Shown here: piece after piece, positions 35,732-44,482 of the stretch
How the letters are laid out: every line of letters starts with the position of its first letter
How positions within the stretch are numbered: position 1 is the first letter of the stretch
Source of the DNA: Thermonema rossianum DSM 10300
GTDB taxonomy: Bacteria > Bacteroidota > Bacteroidia > Cytophagales > Thermonemataceae
NCBI RefSeq assembly: GCF_000426825.1
Contig: NZ_AUGC01000008.1
Span: 98,426-162,425 of the forward strand
Length of the DNA: 64,000 nt
Direction of reading: 5' to 3'
Program-made: the position numbers and the translations under genes
Notes under the pieces: generated by a model
The model's database searches: none
Told to the model about the DNA's origin: nothing
The model's input: the letters and a program-made list of their open reading frames with translations, nothing else

Positions 35732-36952
35732 ATGGAAAAGATTGAATACATCCGGGAAGCCATTCGTTCTGTGTTGAGCAACCGCCTGCGGGCTGTGCTT
35801 ACGGCATTGATTATAGCCATTGGCATTACTGCCCTGGTCGGAATACTGACGGCCATCAGCGCCATCGACAACTCGGTAAACAGCAATTTGGCTTCTTTGG
35901 GCGCCAACTCTTTCACCATCAATACAGAGAACAACCGGCGGGGGCGTGTCAGAAAAGTAGCTGAACCCCTGCGTTATCATGAAGTGGTGCAGTTCGAGGA
36001 AATGATGAAAGATGAAGGCACGGTGGCTATTTCCACGGTGGTGTCTTTTTCAGCCGAGGCGAAGTACCGCTCTCAAAAGACCAATCCGAACATACAGGTG
36101 ATAGGCGCCAATGCCGCTTATCTGAAACAGCAGGACCTGCGCACAAGCAAAGGGCGCTTGTTTACCGGGCAAGAAATGGAAAGTGGGCGCTATGTGGCTT
36201 TGATTGGCAGCGAAATAGCCAAAACCCTTTTTGGCAGGGAGGACCCCGTCAATAAAAATATACGCGTATTGGGGCGCAGCTACAAGGTAGTGGGGGTGCT
36301 CGAATCAAGAGGCAGCGACATGGGGGGCGGGTCGCTCGACCGCGGCATCGTCATTCCGCTTACCAACGCACGCATTCTTTTTACCTCCGAGCCTATTTTT
36401 ACCGTAACCGTGCAGGTCTATCACCCCGAACGCTTCGAGTCGGTGATGGCGGAAGCCGAAATGCTAATGCGGCGTATTCGTAACGACCGCGTGGGCGCGC
36501 CTTCCTCCTTCCAAATAGAGCGTAACGAAACGCTGGCAGAAGAGCTTTCTGAAATTACGGGCTATTTAAGCATTGGCGGGGGCGTGATTAGCTTCATCAC
36601 CCTTTTGGGCGCGGCAGTGGGCTTGATGAACATTATGCTGGTATCTGTGACCGAGCGCACGCGCGAAATAGGAACACGCAAAGCCATTGGGGCTACCCCG
36701 CGCCAAATACAATGGCAATTCTTGCTGGAGGCCATTGCCATTTGCCAGCTGGGTGGACTTGCCGGCATCGTGATGGGCTTGCTGATAGGCAATGGTGTAG
36801 CACGCCTGCTGGAAATCGACACCTTTGTAGTGCCTTGGGGGGCTATGTTGTTGGGGGTAACCGTTTGTGTGATTGTGGGAGTTGCGGCCGGCTTTTATCC
36901 TTCCTATAAGGCTTCGCGCCTGGACCCCATAGAAGCCCTACGTTACGAATAA
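35732..36952 (+). CDS. ABC transporter permease of the MacB/FtsX family
   Basis: A 406-residue permease. One N-terminal helix (RAVLTALIIAIGITALVGIL, about 20-39) precedes a large periplasmic MacB-like domain (about 45-280) and three C-terminal helices, with the conserved TERTREIGTRKAIGATPRQI motif (about 308-327). Such proteins work with an ATPase encoded elsewhere to export or act mechanically on lipoproteins or peptides. No partner ATPase is adjacent. Confidence 0.92.
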   Translation: MEKIEYIREAIRSVLSNRLRAVLTALIIAIGITALVGILTAISAIDNSVNSNLASLGANSFTINTENNRRGRVRKVAEPLRYHEVVQFEEMMKDEGTVAISTVVSFSAEAKYRSQKTNPNIQVIGANAAYLKQQDLRTSKGRLFTGQEMESGRYVALIGSEIAKTLFGREDPVNKNIRVLGRSYKVVGVLESRGSDMGGGSLDRGIVIPLTNARILFTSEPIFTVTVQVYHPERFESVMAEAEMLMRRIRNDRVGAPSSFQIERNETLAEELSEITGYLSIGGGVISFITLLGAAVGLMNIMLVSVTERTREIGTRKAIGATPRQIQWQFLLEAIAICQLGGLAGIVMGLLIGNGVARLLEIDTFVVPWGAMLLGVTVCVIVGVAAGFYPSYKASRLDPIEALRYE

Positions 36953-37185
36953 GTTGGATGTAAGTATATAGCCTTGTATTTCAATACTTCCCCAAAGCAT
37001 AAGAAAAACAATAAAGAATCATTTAATGTAGGTACAGTTTTTGTAGCCATTCCCGGAGGGCATTGCTAAATTTGTACAATGAAGAAGTGTAAGATACTTG
37101 CTTGAGAATAATTTTTTTTTCTTATTTGTACAAATGCAATAAATGCTTAAAAAGTAAAGCTTTATATTTTGATTCTATAGGATGA

Positions 37186-37995
37186 ATGGCTGATATCGTG
37201 TTACACTGCCGGTTTTTAATAGGGGGATTGCTACTTTGGATAGCCACATTTTCCTTTGCCCATGCACAGGAAAATGTATCATTTACCGTAAGTGGAACTT
37301 ACAAAGGGCGCAACATATATGTGCAGAACCCTTTCACCCCCGACCGCAGCCGCTATTGTACCCGGGCGGTTTATGTAAACGACCAACAAGTGTTGGTAGA
37401 GCCGCGCGCTTCTTCTTTTGAAGTGGACTTGTCTTCGGTGCCTATGAACAGCCCCGTTATCATCAAGATAGTGCACACACAGGGCTGCAAGCCCAAAATC
37501 ATCAATCCCGATGCCATCCGGGGCGATGCCGACTTCCAGTTTGTAAGCTACTCGGTCGATGAAAACACTTTGCATTGGACTACCGCCGGCGAGACGGAAA
37601 ACAGTACCTATTATATTCAAAAGCTTGTAAACAACAACTGGCTGACGGTGCGCATCATTACGGCGCGCGGTAGCAATGGTGAAGGTAGTTATACCGTGCC
37701 GGTGCAACACCATACAGGTGTGAACCGTTACCGCATCCGCCATCAGGAGCGCGACGGGCGTGTGTATTACTCACCGGAGTTGATCTATCGCAAAAGTGCC
37801 GAAGAGGTGCGTTTTTACCCGAAAAATGCCAGCACCAAAATATACTTTACCCAGTCGGTTCCTTATAAAATCACCGACGTAAAAGGAAATGTGCTACTGC
37901 AGGGGAATGGCAAATTTGTGGATATAAGCAAGCTGCCACGCGGGGTATATGTGGTACATTTCGGTAATAAAACCGACCGTTTTTTAAAGAAATAA
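37186..37995 (+). CDS. Secreted protein with short T9SS-like C-terminus
   Basis: A 269-residue protein with a signal peptide (hydrophobic about 10-26, cleavage after AHAQ). The body is beta-rich, with a fibronectin-like middle (TLHWTTAGETENSTYYIQKL, about 123-142) typical of T9SS cargo. The C-terminus (EVRFYPKNASTKIYFTQSV... GVYVVHFGNKTDRFLKK) looks like a compact T9SS type A signal, but lacks the usual PNP motif. Function unknown. Ends at a strong terminator shared with the next minus-strand gene. Confidence 0.72.
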   Translation: MADIVLHCRFLIGGLLLWIATFSFAHAQENVSFTVSGTYKGRNIYVQNPFTPDRSRYCTRAVYVNDQQVLVEPRASSFEVDLSSVPMNSPVIIKIVHTQGCKPKIINPDAIRGDADFQFVSYSVDENTLHWTTAGETENSTYYIQKLVNNNWLTVRIITARGSNGEGSYTVPVQHHTGVNRYRIRHQERDGRVYYSPELIYRKSAEEVRFYPKNASTKIYFTQSVPYKITDVKGNVLLQGNGKFVDISKLPRGVYVVHFGNKTDRFLKK

Positions 37996-38016
37996 ACTTA
38001 TCAAGTGTATATGAAA

Positions 38017-38056
38017 GAAGGGGCAAGAGAACAAGGCTTTTGCCCCTTCCTTTTTT
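38017..38056. terminator. Terminator between convergent genes
   Basis: GAAGGGGCAA (38017-38026) pairs with TTGCCCCTTC (38040-38049), followed by CTTTTTTG. Confidence 0.8.
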
Positions 38057-38059
38057 GTT

Positions 38060-39214
38060 TTAGGGCAATTGCTCGTAGTATTTCCACCGGTGGGCAGGTA
38101 AGAGGTAGGGGTGCAGTGCCTTGACCATGTCGGCAAGAATGATATGAGGCTCTACCACGCCCTGTTCCCAGTAATCATTGCCGCCGGCAGGCGAAAGGCG
38201 GCGTGTCCGGTTATATACACGCCCTGTTTGCCATGCTTTGAAATCTTGCAAGCGTGGGTCGGCAGCAGCTATTTCTTCGCGGCTGCGTGCTTGTCCGGGA
38301 TGCAACCACACATCGGCTTCCATGCCGGCGCGGTATGCTTCTTCAAAGGCTACCGGCAAGCTGCCTGCTTGGGGAATCGACTGCCAGTAATACTTGCCGC
38401 CGGCATCCTGTATGAATTGAGCCATGAAGCTTTGCCCGCCGGCTACATACCACTGCCCACGGAAAGGCAAGCCGGTAATGACCAAAGGGCGCTCGTTGGG
38501 GGCGAGGTGCCGCGCTACCGAATCGCGTAAATGCTGATAGGCTTGGGCGGCTTGTTCAAAGTATTGTTGCGCTTTGGATAACTTACCGCTAAGCACCCCG
38601 AATAGCTTAATCCATTCGGCTTGTGCCAGCGGATGGGTTTCCATCCATTCGAGAATTGGGATTGAGTGCACCCCCAAGCGGGCGAGTTTTTCTTTTTCGG
38701 CTGCTTTAAGCGGTGCGGACACCAGCAACAGTTGACAATGTTGGGCGACGGCTTCGAGCGGAAGGGCTTCGTCCTGCAAGATGAACAACTTGCCTTCTGC
38801 TGCCATTTGGCGCAAGGAGGCATCAAACACATAGGCAGTGTCCGGAATGGCGCTTAAAAACGGGGGCTGAGCTACACCCAAGGCACGTAAAAAACCTATA
38901 TGAGTGGTAGAGCGCACCCCTATGTGCTGCAGGGGCAATTGTATGAATGGCAGCTCGCGGTATGCCGCCGGCACTTGGGTGCGGTAAGAGAGCACGTAAC
39001 GCAGGCGTTCTTGCCCGGCACTGCTGTCGCCAATGCTAAGCAAGTAGGTTTGAGAATCCACGCTTTCGATTTGAAAGTGTGCGTAGCGTATGTCCACGGA
39101 CGGAAGAGAATCCCCGCCGGCCTGCTGCTCTGTGGGCTTCTCTGCGGGCGTGCACTGCCACAGTCCCAATAAGCTCAGGAAGCAAAGTGCAAAATGATAA
39201 AGGTGATGTTTCAT
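38060..39214 (-). CDS. ABC transporter substrate-binding lipoprotein (TroA/BtuF-like)
   Basis: A 384-residue lipoprotein (signal MKHHLYHFALCFLSLLGLWQC, lipobox LWQC) resembling the TroA/FepB/BtuF class of helical-backbone binding proteins for iron-siderophore, haem or cobalamin. Segments supporting this are RYVLSYRTQVPAAYRELPF, RSTTHIGFLRALG and LVITGLPFRGQWYVAGGQSF with ADVWLHPGQARS. No permease or ATPase gene is adjacent. ATG 39212-39214 starts the lipoprotein signal; a farther in-frame ATG at 39460 lies inside the upstream YidC gene and is rejected. Confidence 0.85.
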   Translation of the reverse strand: MKHHLYHFALCFLSLLGLWQCTPAEKPTEQQAGGDSLPSVDIRYAHFQIESVDSQTYLLSIGDSSAGQERLRYVLSYRTQVPAAYRELPFIQLPLQHIGVRSTTHIGFLRALGVAQPPFLSAIPDTAYVFDASLRQMAAEGKLFILQDEALPLEAVAQHCQLLLVSAPLKAAEKEKLARLGVHSIPILEWMETHPLAQAEWIKLFGVLSGKLSKAQQYFEQAAQAYQHLRDSVARHLAPNERPLVITGLPFRGQWYVAGGQSFMAQFIQDAGGKYYWQSIPQAGSLPVAFEEAYRAGMEADVWLHPGQARSREEIAAADPRLQDFKAWQTGRVYNRTRRLSPAGGNDYWEQGVVEPHIILADMVKALHPYLLPAHRWKYYEQLP

Positions 39215-39245
39215 GTTTTTACGGGTTTTGGTGCAGGGCGTATAA

Positions 39246-39277
39246 TAAAAAGCCACCCTTGAAAAGACAAGGGTGGC
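39246..39277 (-). terminator. Terminator of yidC
   Basis: GCCACCCTTG (39252-39261) pairs with CAAGGGTGGC (39268-39277); on the minus strand it is followed by TTTTTATT. Confidence 0.85.
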
Positions 39278-39299
39278 GCTTGATAAAGACCAAACAGCC

Positions 39300-41075
39300 T
39301 TATTTTTTCTTGCTTTGCTGGGCTTTACGCATGGCTTCTTCCAGGCGCTTCTGGAAAGAAGACTGCTTGCCGTTGCCCTTTTGCTTTTTCTTGTTTTCTT
39401 CCAAGATGGCACGAATTTTTTCATCATCCACAAAGCGGCGAATAACCAGCTGCTGCCCAATGGTGATGACGTTGGAGCAGAAGTAGTAGAAGCTCAGGCC
39501 GGCAGGGTAGGAGTTCAGCACAAACATAAACACGATGGGCATGAAATAACCCATGTACTTCATGGGACCGGCTTGGCTGCCAGCTGTGTTTTGGCTGCTA
39601 TAATAGGCATAAGCGATGCTTGAAAGGGTCATCAGCAGGGTGAACAAGCTGACATGGTCGCCATAGAAAGGTATGCTGAAAGGCAAATCAAGCACAGAGT
39701 CATAAGTAGAAAGGTCGTCTGCCCATAAAAATGCTTCTTGGCGCAGTTCTATGGCATTGGGGAAGAACATGAACATGGCAAACAATATAGGCATCTGAAG
39801 CAGCATGGGCAGGCAGCCACTCAGCGGATTCACGCCCACTTGCCGGAACAGTTCCATCTGCGCCATTTGCAGCTCTTGCGGGTCGCTGTATTTTTCTTTG
39901 AGTGCCTGTATTTCGGGCTGCAATACTTTCATCTTGCCCATTCCTATGTATGAGCGATAGGTGAGCGGGAAGAGTGCCGTTTTGATGATCAGCACCAACA
40001 AGATGATGATGAGGCCGTAGTTATCTATGAACTGTTCGAAGAAGTTGAAAATAGGGATAATCACGTAACGGTTGATCCATCGGAACAGCGCCCAGCCCAA
40101 ATAAACGTTCTTTTCGAAGTCATAGCCCACTTTGGACAGAATAGGCACCTTGTTGGGACCAAAGAACAGTTGAAAATCAAGTGTGCTTAGCTTGTGGGGG
40201 CTTTCCCAGCGCATGCCGTAATGCTTGACGATGGGGCTGTTTTCGTCGGCGGGTGGCGCCACAAACAGCGCTGCTTTTTGAAAGCTTGCAGCAGGATGAA
40301 TGACCGCCGCACTGAAGAACTGCTGTTTGAAGCTGGTCCACACAACAGGCGCTTCCACGGTCTCTTCTTCCGGCTCTGAACTGATTTCATTCAGGCCGTC
40401 GAAGCCGTCTTCGGTCGTATAGTAGTTGACAGTTGCTTTGTTGCGGCTGAGTGTTACGTCTTTTTCCGTATTGAGCATGCTGGCTTGCCAATCGAAGGTC
40501 ATACCTGCCAACAGCTCGTTTTCAAGCCCTTCGGCTCGTAAGGTGTAATCTATGAGATAAGGCACATCTTGGCGGAAGCGGTAGGTCTGTATGATACGCT
40601 TGCCTTCGCCCAAAGCTGCTTCTAATACAAGCTCTTGAGCGTCTTGTTTTTTCACGGTATAGGTGAGCTGTGCCAAGTCGAGTGCGCCATGACGTGTATT
40701 TACAATCAAGTGGCGTTTTTGATGCTCGGGGCGCAGCAAATAAAGCGGTTCGCCGGCATAAGTTTTGAATCTCTTCAGCTCCACAAGCTGCGGATAACCG
40801 CCCTGCGTGCTCATTTGAATACGCAGCACCTCGTTTTCAAATACGATTTCTTGCGGCTCCGCATCGGTGGTTTGTGCACTGCGGAAGGCTTCGGGAACGA
40901 GGGGTGATGCCTGTCCGGTGGGAGCAATGGAGTCGGCGGCAGGCAATTGTTCGTTGTTTTCTACCCGGATGGTATCAGCTGGGGGCATTTCCTCCGGTGG
41001 AGGGGCTATGTATTGAAAATACACAAAGGTGAGTACAAAAATCAGTACCAAGCCGATAAACTGGTTTCTATCCAT
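39300..41075 (-). CDS. yidC: Membrane protein insertase YidC
   Basis: A 591-residue inner-membrane insertase. An N-terminal helix (about 7-22) anchors a large periplasmic domain (about 60-340); the C-terminal half has the conserved five-helix core, with NRYVIIPIFNFFEQF, MGKMKVLQPEIQALKEKYSD and QMPILFAMFMFFPNAIEL, and a lysine-rich tail (KKQKGNGKQS... AMRKAQQSKKK). It inserts membrane proteins alone or with Sec. A TATCTTTG -7-like box lies at 41115-41108 on the minus strand. Confidence 0.97.
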   Translation of the reverse strand: MDRNQFIGLVLIFVLTFVYFQYIAPPPEEMPPADTIRVENNEQLPAADSIAPTGQASPLVPEAFRSAQTTDAEPQEIVFENEVLRIQMSTQGGYPQLVELKRFKTYAGEPLYLLRPEHQKRHLIVNTRHGALDLAQLTYTVKKQDAQELVLEAALGEGKRIIQTYRFRQDVPYLIDYTLRAEGLENELLAGMTFDWQASMLNTEKDVTLSRNKATVNYYTTEDGFDGLNEISSEPEEETVEAPVVWTSFKQQFFSAAVIHPAASFQKAALFVAPPADENSPIVKHYGMRWESPHKLSTLDFQLFFGPNKVPILSKVGYDFEKNVYLGWALFRWINRYVIIPIFNFFEQFIDNYGLIIILLVLIIKTALFPLTYRSYIGMGKMKVLQPEIQALKEKYSDPQELQMAQMELFRQVGVNPLSGCLPMLLQMPILFAMFMFFPNAIELRQEAFLWADDLSTYDSVLDLPFSIPFYGDHVSLFTLLMTLSSIAYAYYSSQNTAGSQAGPMKYMGYFMPIVFMFVLNSYPAGLSFYYFCSNVITIGQQLVIRRFVDDEKIRAILEENKKKQKGNGKQSSFQKRLEEAMRKAQQSKKK

Positions 41076-41171
41076 AATGATTTTTTCTTGTTACTAAAAA
41101 CTCGCTGCAAAGATAGGGAATTCGCTGTAATAAGCTATGAAATGAAGGCAGTGTATGCGTGTGCGGGCAAA

Positions 41172-41205
41172 AGAGAAAGGCAGGGAAGCATTTATCCCTG
41201 CCTTT
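41172..41205 (-). terminator. Terminator after nqrE
   Basis: AAAGGCAGGGA (41176-41186) pairs with TCCCTGCCTTT (41195-41205); minus-strand tail is CTCTTTT. It separates the nqr operon from yidC. Confidence 0.85.
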
Positions 41206-41242
41206 GCTTGATATTACTGTAATGACTAAGTCAAGCGATTTT

Positions 41243-41851
41243 TTAGAAGCCGGCAAAGCTCAAGAAGCCGAGTGCCATCAAGCCCACCAAGATGAAGGTG
41301 ATACCCAAGCCACGCAAGGGGGCAGGCACATTAGAGTATTTCAGGCGCTCGCGGATGGCAGCCAAGGCTACTACTGCCAAGAACCAGCCAAAGCCGGAGC
41401 TGATGCCGTACACGCTGGCTTCGGCAAAGTTGAACTCTTTGCTAATCATGAACAGGCCACCGCCCAAAATAGAGCAGTTTACGGCAATCAAAGGCAAGAA
41501 AATACCCAGAGCCGCATACAATGAAGGCGATACCTTTTCAATAATCATTTCGAGCAGCTGCACAAAGGCGGCAATCACCGCAATGAAAACGATGAAGGTA
41601 AGGAACGAAAGGTCAACAGAAGCCAGCGCTTCGATGCCGGTCCATTTAAGTGCCCCTTCTTTCAAAATAAACTCATAAATAAGCCAGTTGAGCGGAGCCG
41701 TGATGCCCAACACGAAGGTAACGGCCAAGCCCAAGCCCACGGCGGTTTTCACCTTCTTCGATACAGCCAAGTAGGAACACATGCCCAGGAAGTAGGCAAA
41801 TATCATGTTCTCTACAAAAACAGAGCGTATTGCTAATCCGAATAAATCCAT
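41243..41851 (-). CDS. nqrE: Na+-translocating NADH:quinone reductase subunit E
   Basis: A 202-residue, six-helix NqrE. Conserved features are [21 protein letters not shown] near the N-terminus and [20 protein letters not shown] in the middle; its Cys and the Cys in GMCSYL match the Fe/2Fe-2S ligand positions of the NqrD/NqrE pair. It is the last gene in the operon here; a terminator follows 38 bases later and no nqrF is present downstream. Confidence 0.96.
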   Translation of the reverse strand: MDLFGLAIRSVFVENMIFAYFLGMCSYLAVSKKVKTAVGLGLAVTFVLGITAPLNWLIYEFILKEGALKWTGIEALASVDLSFLTFIVFIAVIAAFVQLLEMIIEKVSPSLYAALGIFLPLIAVNCSILGGGLFMISKEFNFAEASVYGISSGFGWFLAVVALAAIRERLKYSNVPAPLRGLGITFILVGLMALGFLSFAGF

Positions 41852-41867
41852 AGTTGTTGCGTGTTTT

Positions 41868-42536
41868 TTAAGCTTCTTCTACATAACCATTGCGCCATCT
41901 TTGCACCCAAATCACGATGCCCAAGGTAATGGCAGCCCCGGCAGGTATCATCATCAAGCCATTGCCGGGATAAGACAAGCCGATGGCTTCGAATACCTTG
42001 TAGCCGAACAAGGAGCCGGAGCCCAGCAGTTCGCGGAAGAAAGCCACTATCACCAAAATGACCCCGTAGCCCAAGCCGTTGCCGATGGCATCGAGCACAG
42101 AGGGCCAAGGCTTGTTAGCCAAGGCGAAGGCTTCCAGGCGTCCCATCACAATACAGTTGGTGATGATGAGCCCCACGAATACCGAAAGCTGCTTCGATAC
42201 ATCGTAAGCGTAGGCTTTCAGCACTTCGTTTACCAGGGTTACGGCCGTAGCCACCACAGCCAACTGCACGATGATGCGGATACGTGCCGGAATGGTATTG
42301 CGAAGCAAAGAGATGAACAAGCTTGAAAAAGCCATAACGGCAATCACCGAGATGGCCATTACCAGAGCCGGTTTTAGCTGCACGGTCACCGCCAGTGCCG
42401 AGCAAATCCCCAATACTTGCACCGTAATAGGGTTTTTGGCATCCAAGGGGTCGGTGATGAGCTTGCGGTTTTTGGCAGAAAACAGCGGCTCTTTCTCTTG
42501 TATTGCTACTTCTTTTTCTTTTACGTCGGTGCTCAT
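41868..42536 (-). CDS. nqrD: Na+-translocating NADH:quinone reductase subunit D
   Basis: A 222-residue membrane subunit with the paired motifs [20 protein letters not shown] (Cys) and [20 protein letters not shown] (Cys), mirroring NqrE. It pairs with NqrE to hold the intramembrane iron centre of the pump. Four bases before it in transcription lies nqrC. Confidence 0.96.
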   Translation of the reverse strand: MSTDVKEKEVAIQEKEPLFSAKNRKLITDPLDAKNPITVQVLGICSALAVTVQLKPALVMAISVIAVMAFSSLFISLLRNTIPARIRIIVQLAVVATAVTLVNEVLKAYAYDVSKQLSVFVGLIITNCIVMGRLEAFALANKPWPSVLDAIGNGLGYGVILVIVAFFRELLGSGSLFGYKVFEAIGLSYPGNGLMMIPAGAAITLGIVIWVQRWRNGYVEEA

Positions 42537-42540
42537 AGTT

Positions 42541-43269
42541 TTAAGCGTTTTGGGTTGTACGTTTGCTACGCAAGAAGCGCTCGTAGGCTTTCATGTAATC
42601 GTAAATCATTTGATTGACGCCCTTGCCGGTGAGCGTGGCCCCCGACATGCCGTCCACCTTGTGGGGGTCGTTGGCGTAGGCTTCGTTGCCTACTTCGCCT
42701 TTTTGCATTTCTACCCCTACGATTTCGTCTTTTTCATTGAAGATTTTCTTTCCTACGAAACGCTTTTGCACTTCTTCGGTGGTGATGCGGGCACCCAAAC
42801 CGGGTGTTTCGCTTTTGTGGTCGAAGTTCACCCCTACAATGGTGTTCATGTCGGGTGCCAAGGCTATATAGCCCCAGATGGCATCCCACAGTCCGTTGCC
42901 ATACATGGGCAGCACATAAGCCACCACTTCGCCCTGCTCGTTGCTTACCTCATAAACGGGCAACAAGCGCTCTTCCACGGGCTTTTTGAACTCCTTGGCT
43001 ATCTCTACGGCTTCGGCATCGACGCCGTCCACCACTTCGCCGTTATGGTTGACTACGTAGCTTTTTACTCTCTCTTCGTAGAGTTTCTGCACGTCAGACC
43101 ATTGGGCAAGGTCAAGCCCGGCGGTCTTCAGTATGATGGTCTTGCGTTCTATCTCCTGATTGGCTTTTTGCTTGGGCTTCAAGCTCTCGGAGGTGAAAGC
43201 CAGCAGGGCGCCGCAAATGGCTGTCAGAGCAGCGGCATAAATGACGAGGTATAAGTTAGACTGTCGCAC
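42541..43269 (-). CDS. nqrC: Na+-translocating NADH:quinone reductase subunit C
   Basis: A 242-residue NqrC: one N-terminal helix (about 5-26) and an FMN-binding domain with the SGATLT motif (209-214), where a Thr (about 212) carries covalent FMN attached by ApbE. Conserved PMYGNGLWDAIWGYIA and ETPGLGARI lie before it. Its start overlaps the nqrB stop by 14 bases, a translational coupling. No apbE gene is in the window. Confidence 0.96.
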   Translation of the reverse strand: MRQSNLYLVIYAAALTAICGALLAFTSESLKPKQKANQEIERKTIILKTAGLDLAQWSDVQKLYEERVKSYVVNHNGEVVDGVDAEAVEIAKEFKKPVEERLLPVYEVSNEQGEVVAYVLPMYGNGLWDAIWGYIALAPDMNTIVGVNFDHKSETPGLGARITTEEVQKRFVGKKIFNEKDEIVGVEMQKGEVGNEAYANDPHKVDGMSGATLTGKGVNQMIYDYMKAYERFLRSKRTTQNA

Positions 43270-44476
43270 GGCTTAATCTTCTTTTTTTGTTTGCTTCTAC
43301 TACATAAAAATCAATCAGCGGAGCCATTACGTTCATAAACAGAATGGCCAACATGATGCCTTCGGGATAGGCGGGGTTCAATACCCGGATGAGGATAGTG
43401 ATGACCCCAATCAGAAAGCCATAAATCCACTTGCCTGTTTCGGTGTGGGCTGCCGACACGGGATCGGTAGCCATGTAAACGATACCGAAAGCCAGCCCAC
43501 CCATCACCAGGTGATAGTGCGCAGGCATGGCCATGTAGGCATTCGAAGCAATGGCATTGAAGAAAAGACCGGTCAGGTAGGCACCGCCAAAGGCACTCAC
43601 TATGATTTTCCAGCTTCCTACGCCGGTAGCTATCAAGATGAGGGCACCAATCAAGCACATCAGCGTAGAGGTTTCACCTATGGAACCGGGAATGGTGCCC
43701 AAAAACATGCTTTTGAAAGTGAACATGCCACCCATGTAGTCATTCAGGGCATTCACCACGCTTTCGGCAGAAAAGCCTTGTCCTGCCTCTTGCAGTTTGT
43801 TGGCGGTATTGGCGGCAACAGCCAAAGCCGTTTCGCCGGTGTAGCCGTCAACGGTGGCTTGGTTGCCGGTGGCTACCCAAATGCCCGAACCGGCGATGTC
43901 GGAGGGGTGGGCAAAGTAAAGATAGGCGCGTGCCGTCAGGGCTACGTTCAGCACGTTCATGCCGGTACCGCCAAATACTTCCTTACCCAACACCACGGCA
44001 AAGGCGGTAGCTACTGCCACTTGCCACAGAGGAATGGTGGGGGGCACCACCAAAGGAATCAACATGCCGGTTACCAGGAAGCCCTCGTTTACCGAGTGCT
44101 TGCGGAGGCCGGCAAAAGTGAACTCTATACCAAGCCCTACCACATACGATACGATGATGATGGGAAGGGTTTTTTCCAAACCGAAGAGGAACTTCTCCCA
44201 TCCGCTCATGGCTATGCCGGTAGCCAGTGCTTGCTGATGCCCTACGTTCCACATGCCGAAGAGCAAGCAGGGTATCAAGGCTACGATGACCGTGACCATC
44301 ATGCGTTTGAGGTCCATGGCATCGCGCACATGCACCTCATGGCGCGGGCCGGTCGTGTGGTTAGGCACAAACAGGAAGGTCTCGAAGGCGTCAAAGACGG
44401 GATGCAAAGAGGCAAACTTACCGTCTTTCTCAAAGAGAGGCTTGATTTGATCAAGCTTTTTTCTTAGCCACATCAT
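43256..44476 (-). CDS. nqrB: Na+-translocating NADH:quinone reductase subunit B
   Basis: A 406-residue integral membrane subunit (about 10 helices). The TGPRHEVHVRDAMDLKRMMV start region and GKEVFGGTGMNVLNVALTAR segment are typical. The second FMN site appears as DGYTGETAL, where TGET replaces the textbook SGAT; the Thr is kept, so FMN attachment is still plausible. It forms the Na+ channel with NqrD/E and receives electrons from NqrC. Confidence 0.96.
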   Translation of the reverse strand: MMWLRKKLDQIKPLFEKDGKFASLHPVFDAFETFLFVPNHTTGPRHEVHVRDAMDLKRMMVTVIVALIPCLLFGMWNVGHQQALATGIAMSGWEKFLFGLEKTLPIIIVSYVVGLGIEFTFAGLRKHSVNEGFLVTGMLIPLVVPPTIPLWQVAVATAFAVVLGKEVFGGTGMNVLNVALTARAYLYFAHPSDIAGSGIWVATGNQATVDGYTGETALAVAANTANKLQEAGQGFSAESVVNALNDYMGGMFTFKSMFLGTIPGSIGETSTLMCLIGALILIATGVGSWKIIVSAFGGAYLTGLFFNAIASNAYMAMPAHYHLVMGGLAFGIVYMATDPVSAAHTETGKWIYGFLIGVITILIRVLNPAYPEGIMLAILFMNVMAPLIDFYVVEANKKRRLSRATV

Positions 44477-44482
44477 AGTTTA

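Noticed and set aside
43445..44467. Long open frame (340 codons) on the plus strand opposite nqrB
   Set aside because: It is antisense to a well-conserved nqrB; the composition of an nqrB gene with its codon bias leaves an open complementary frame. The translated product has no recognisable family.
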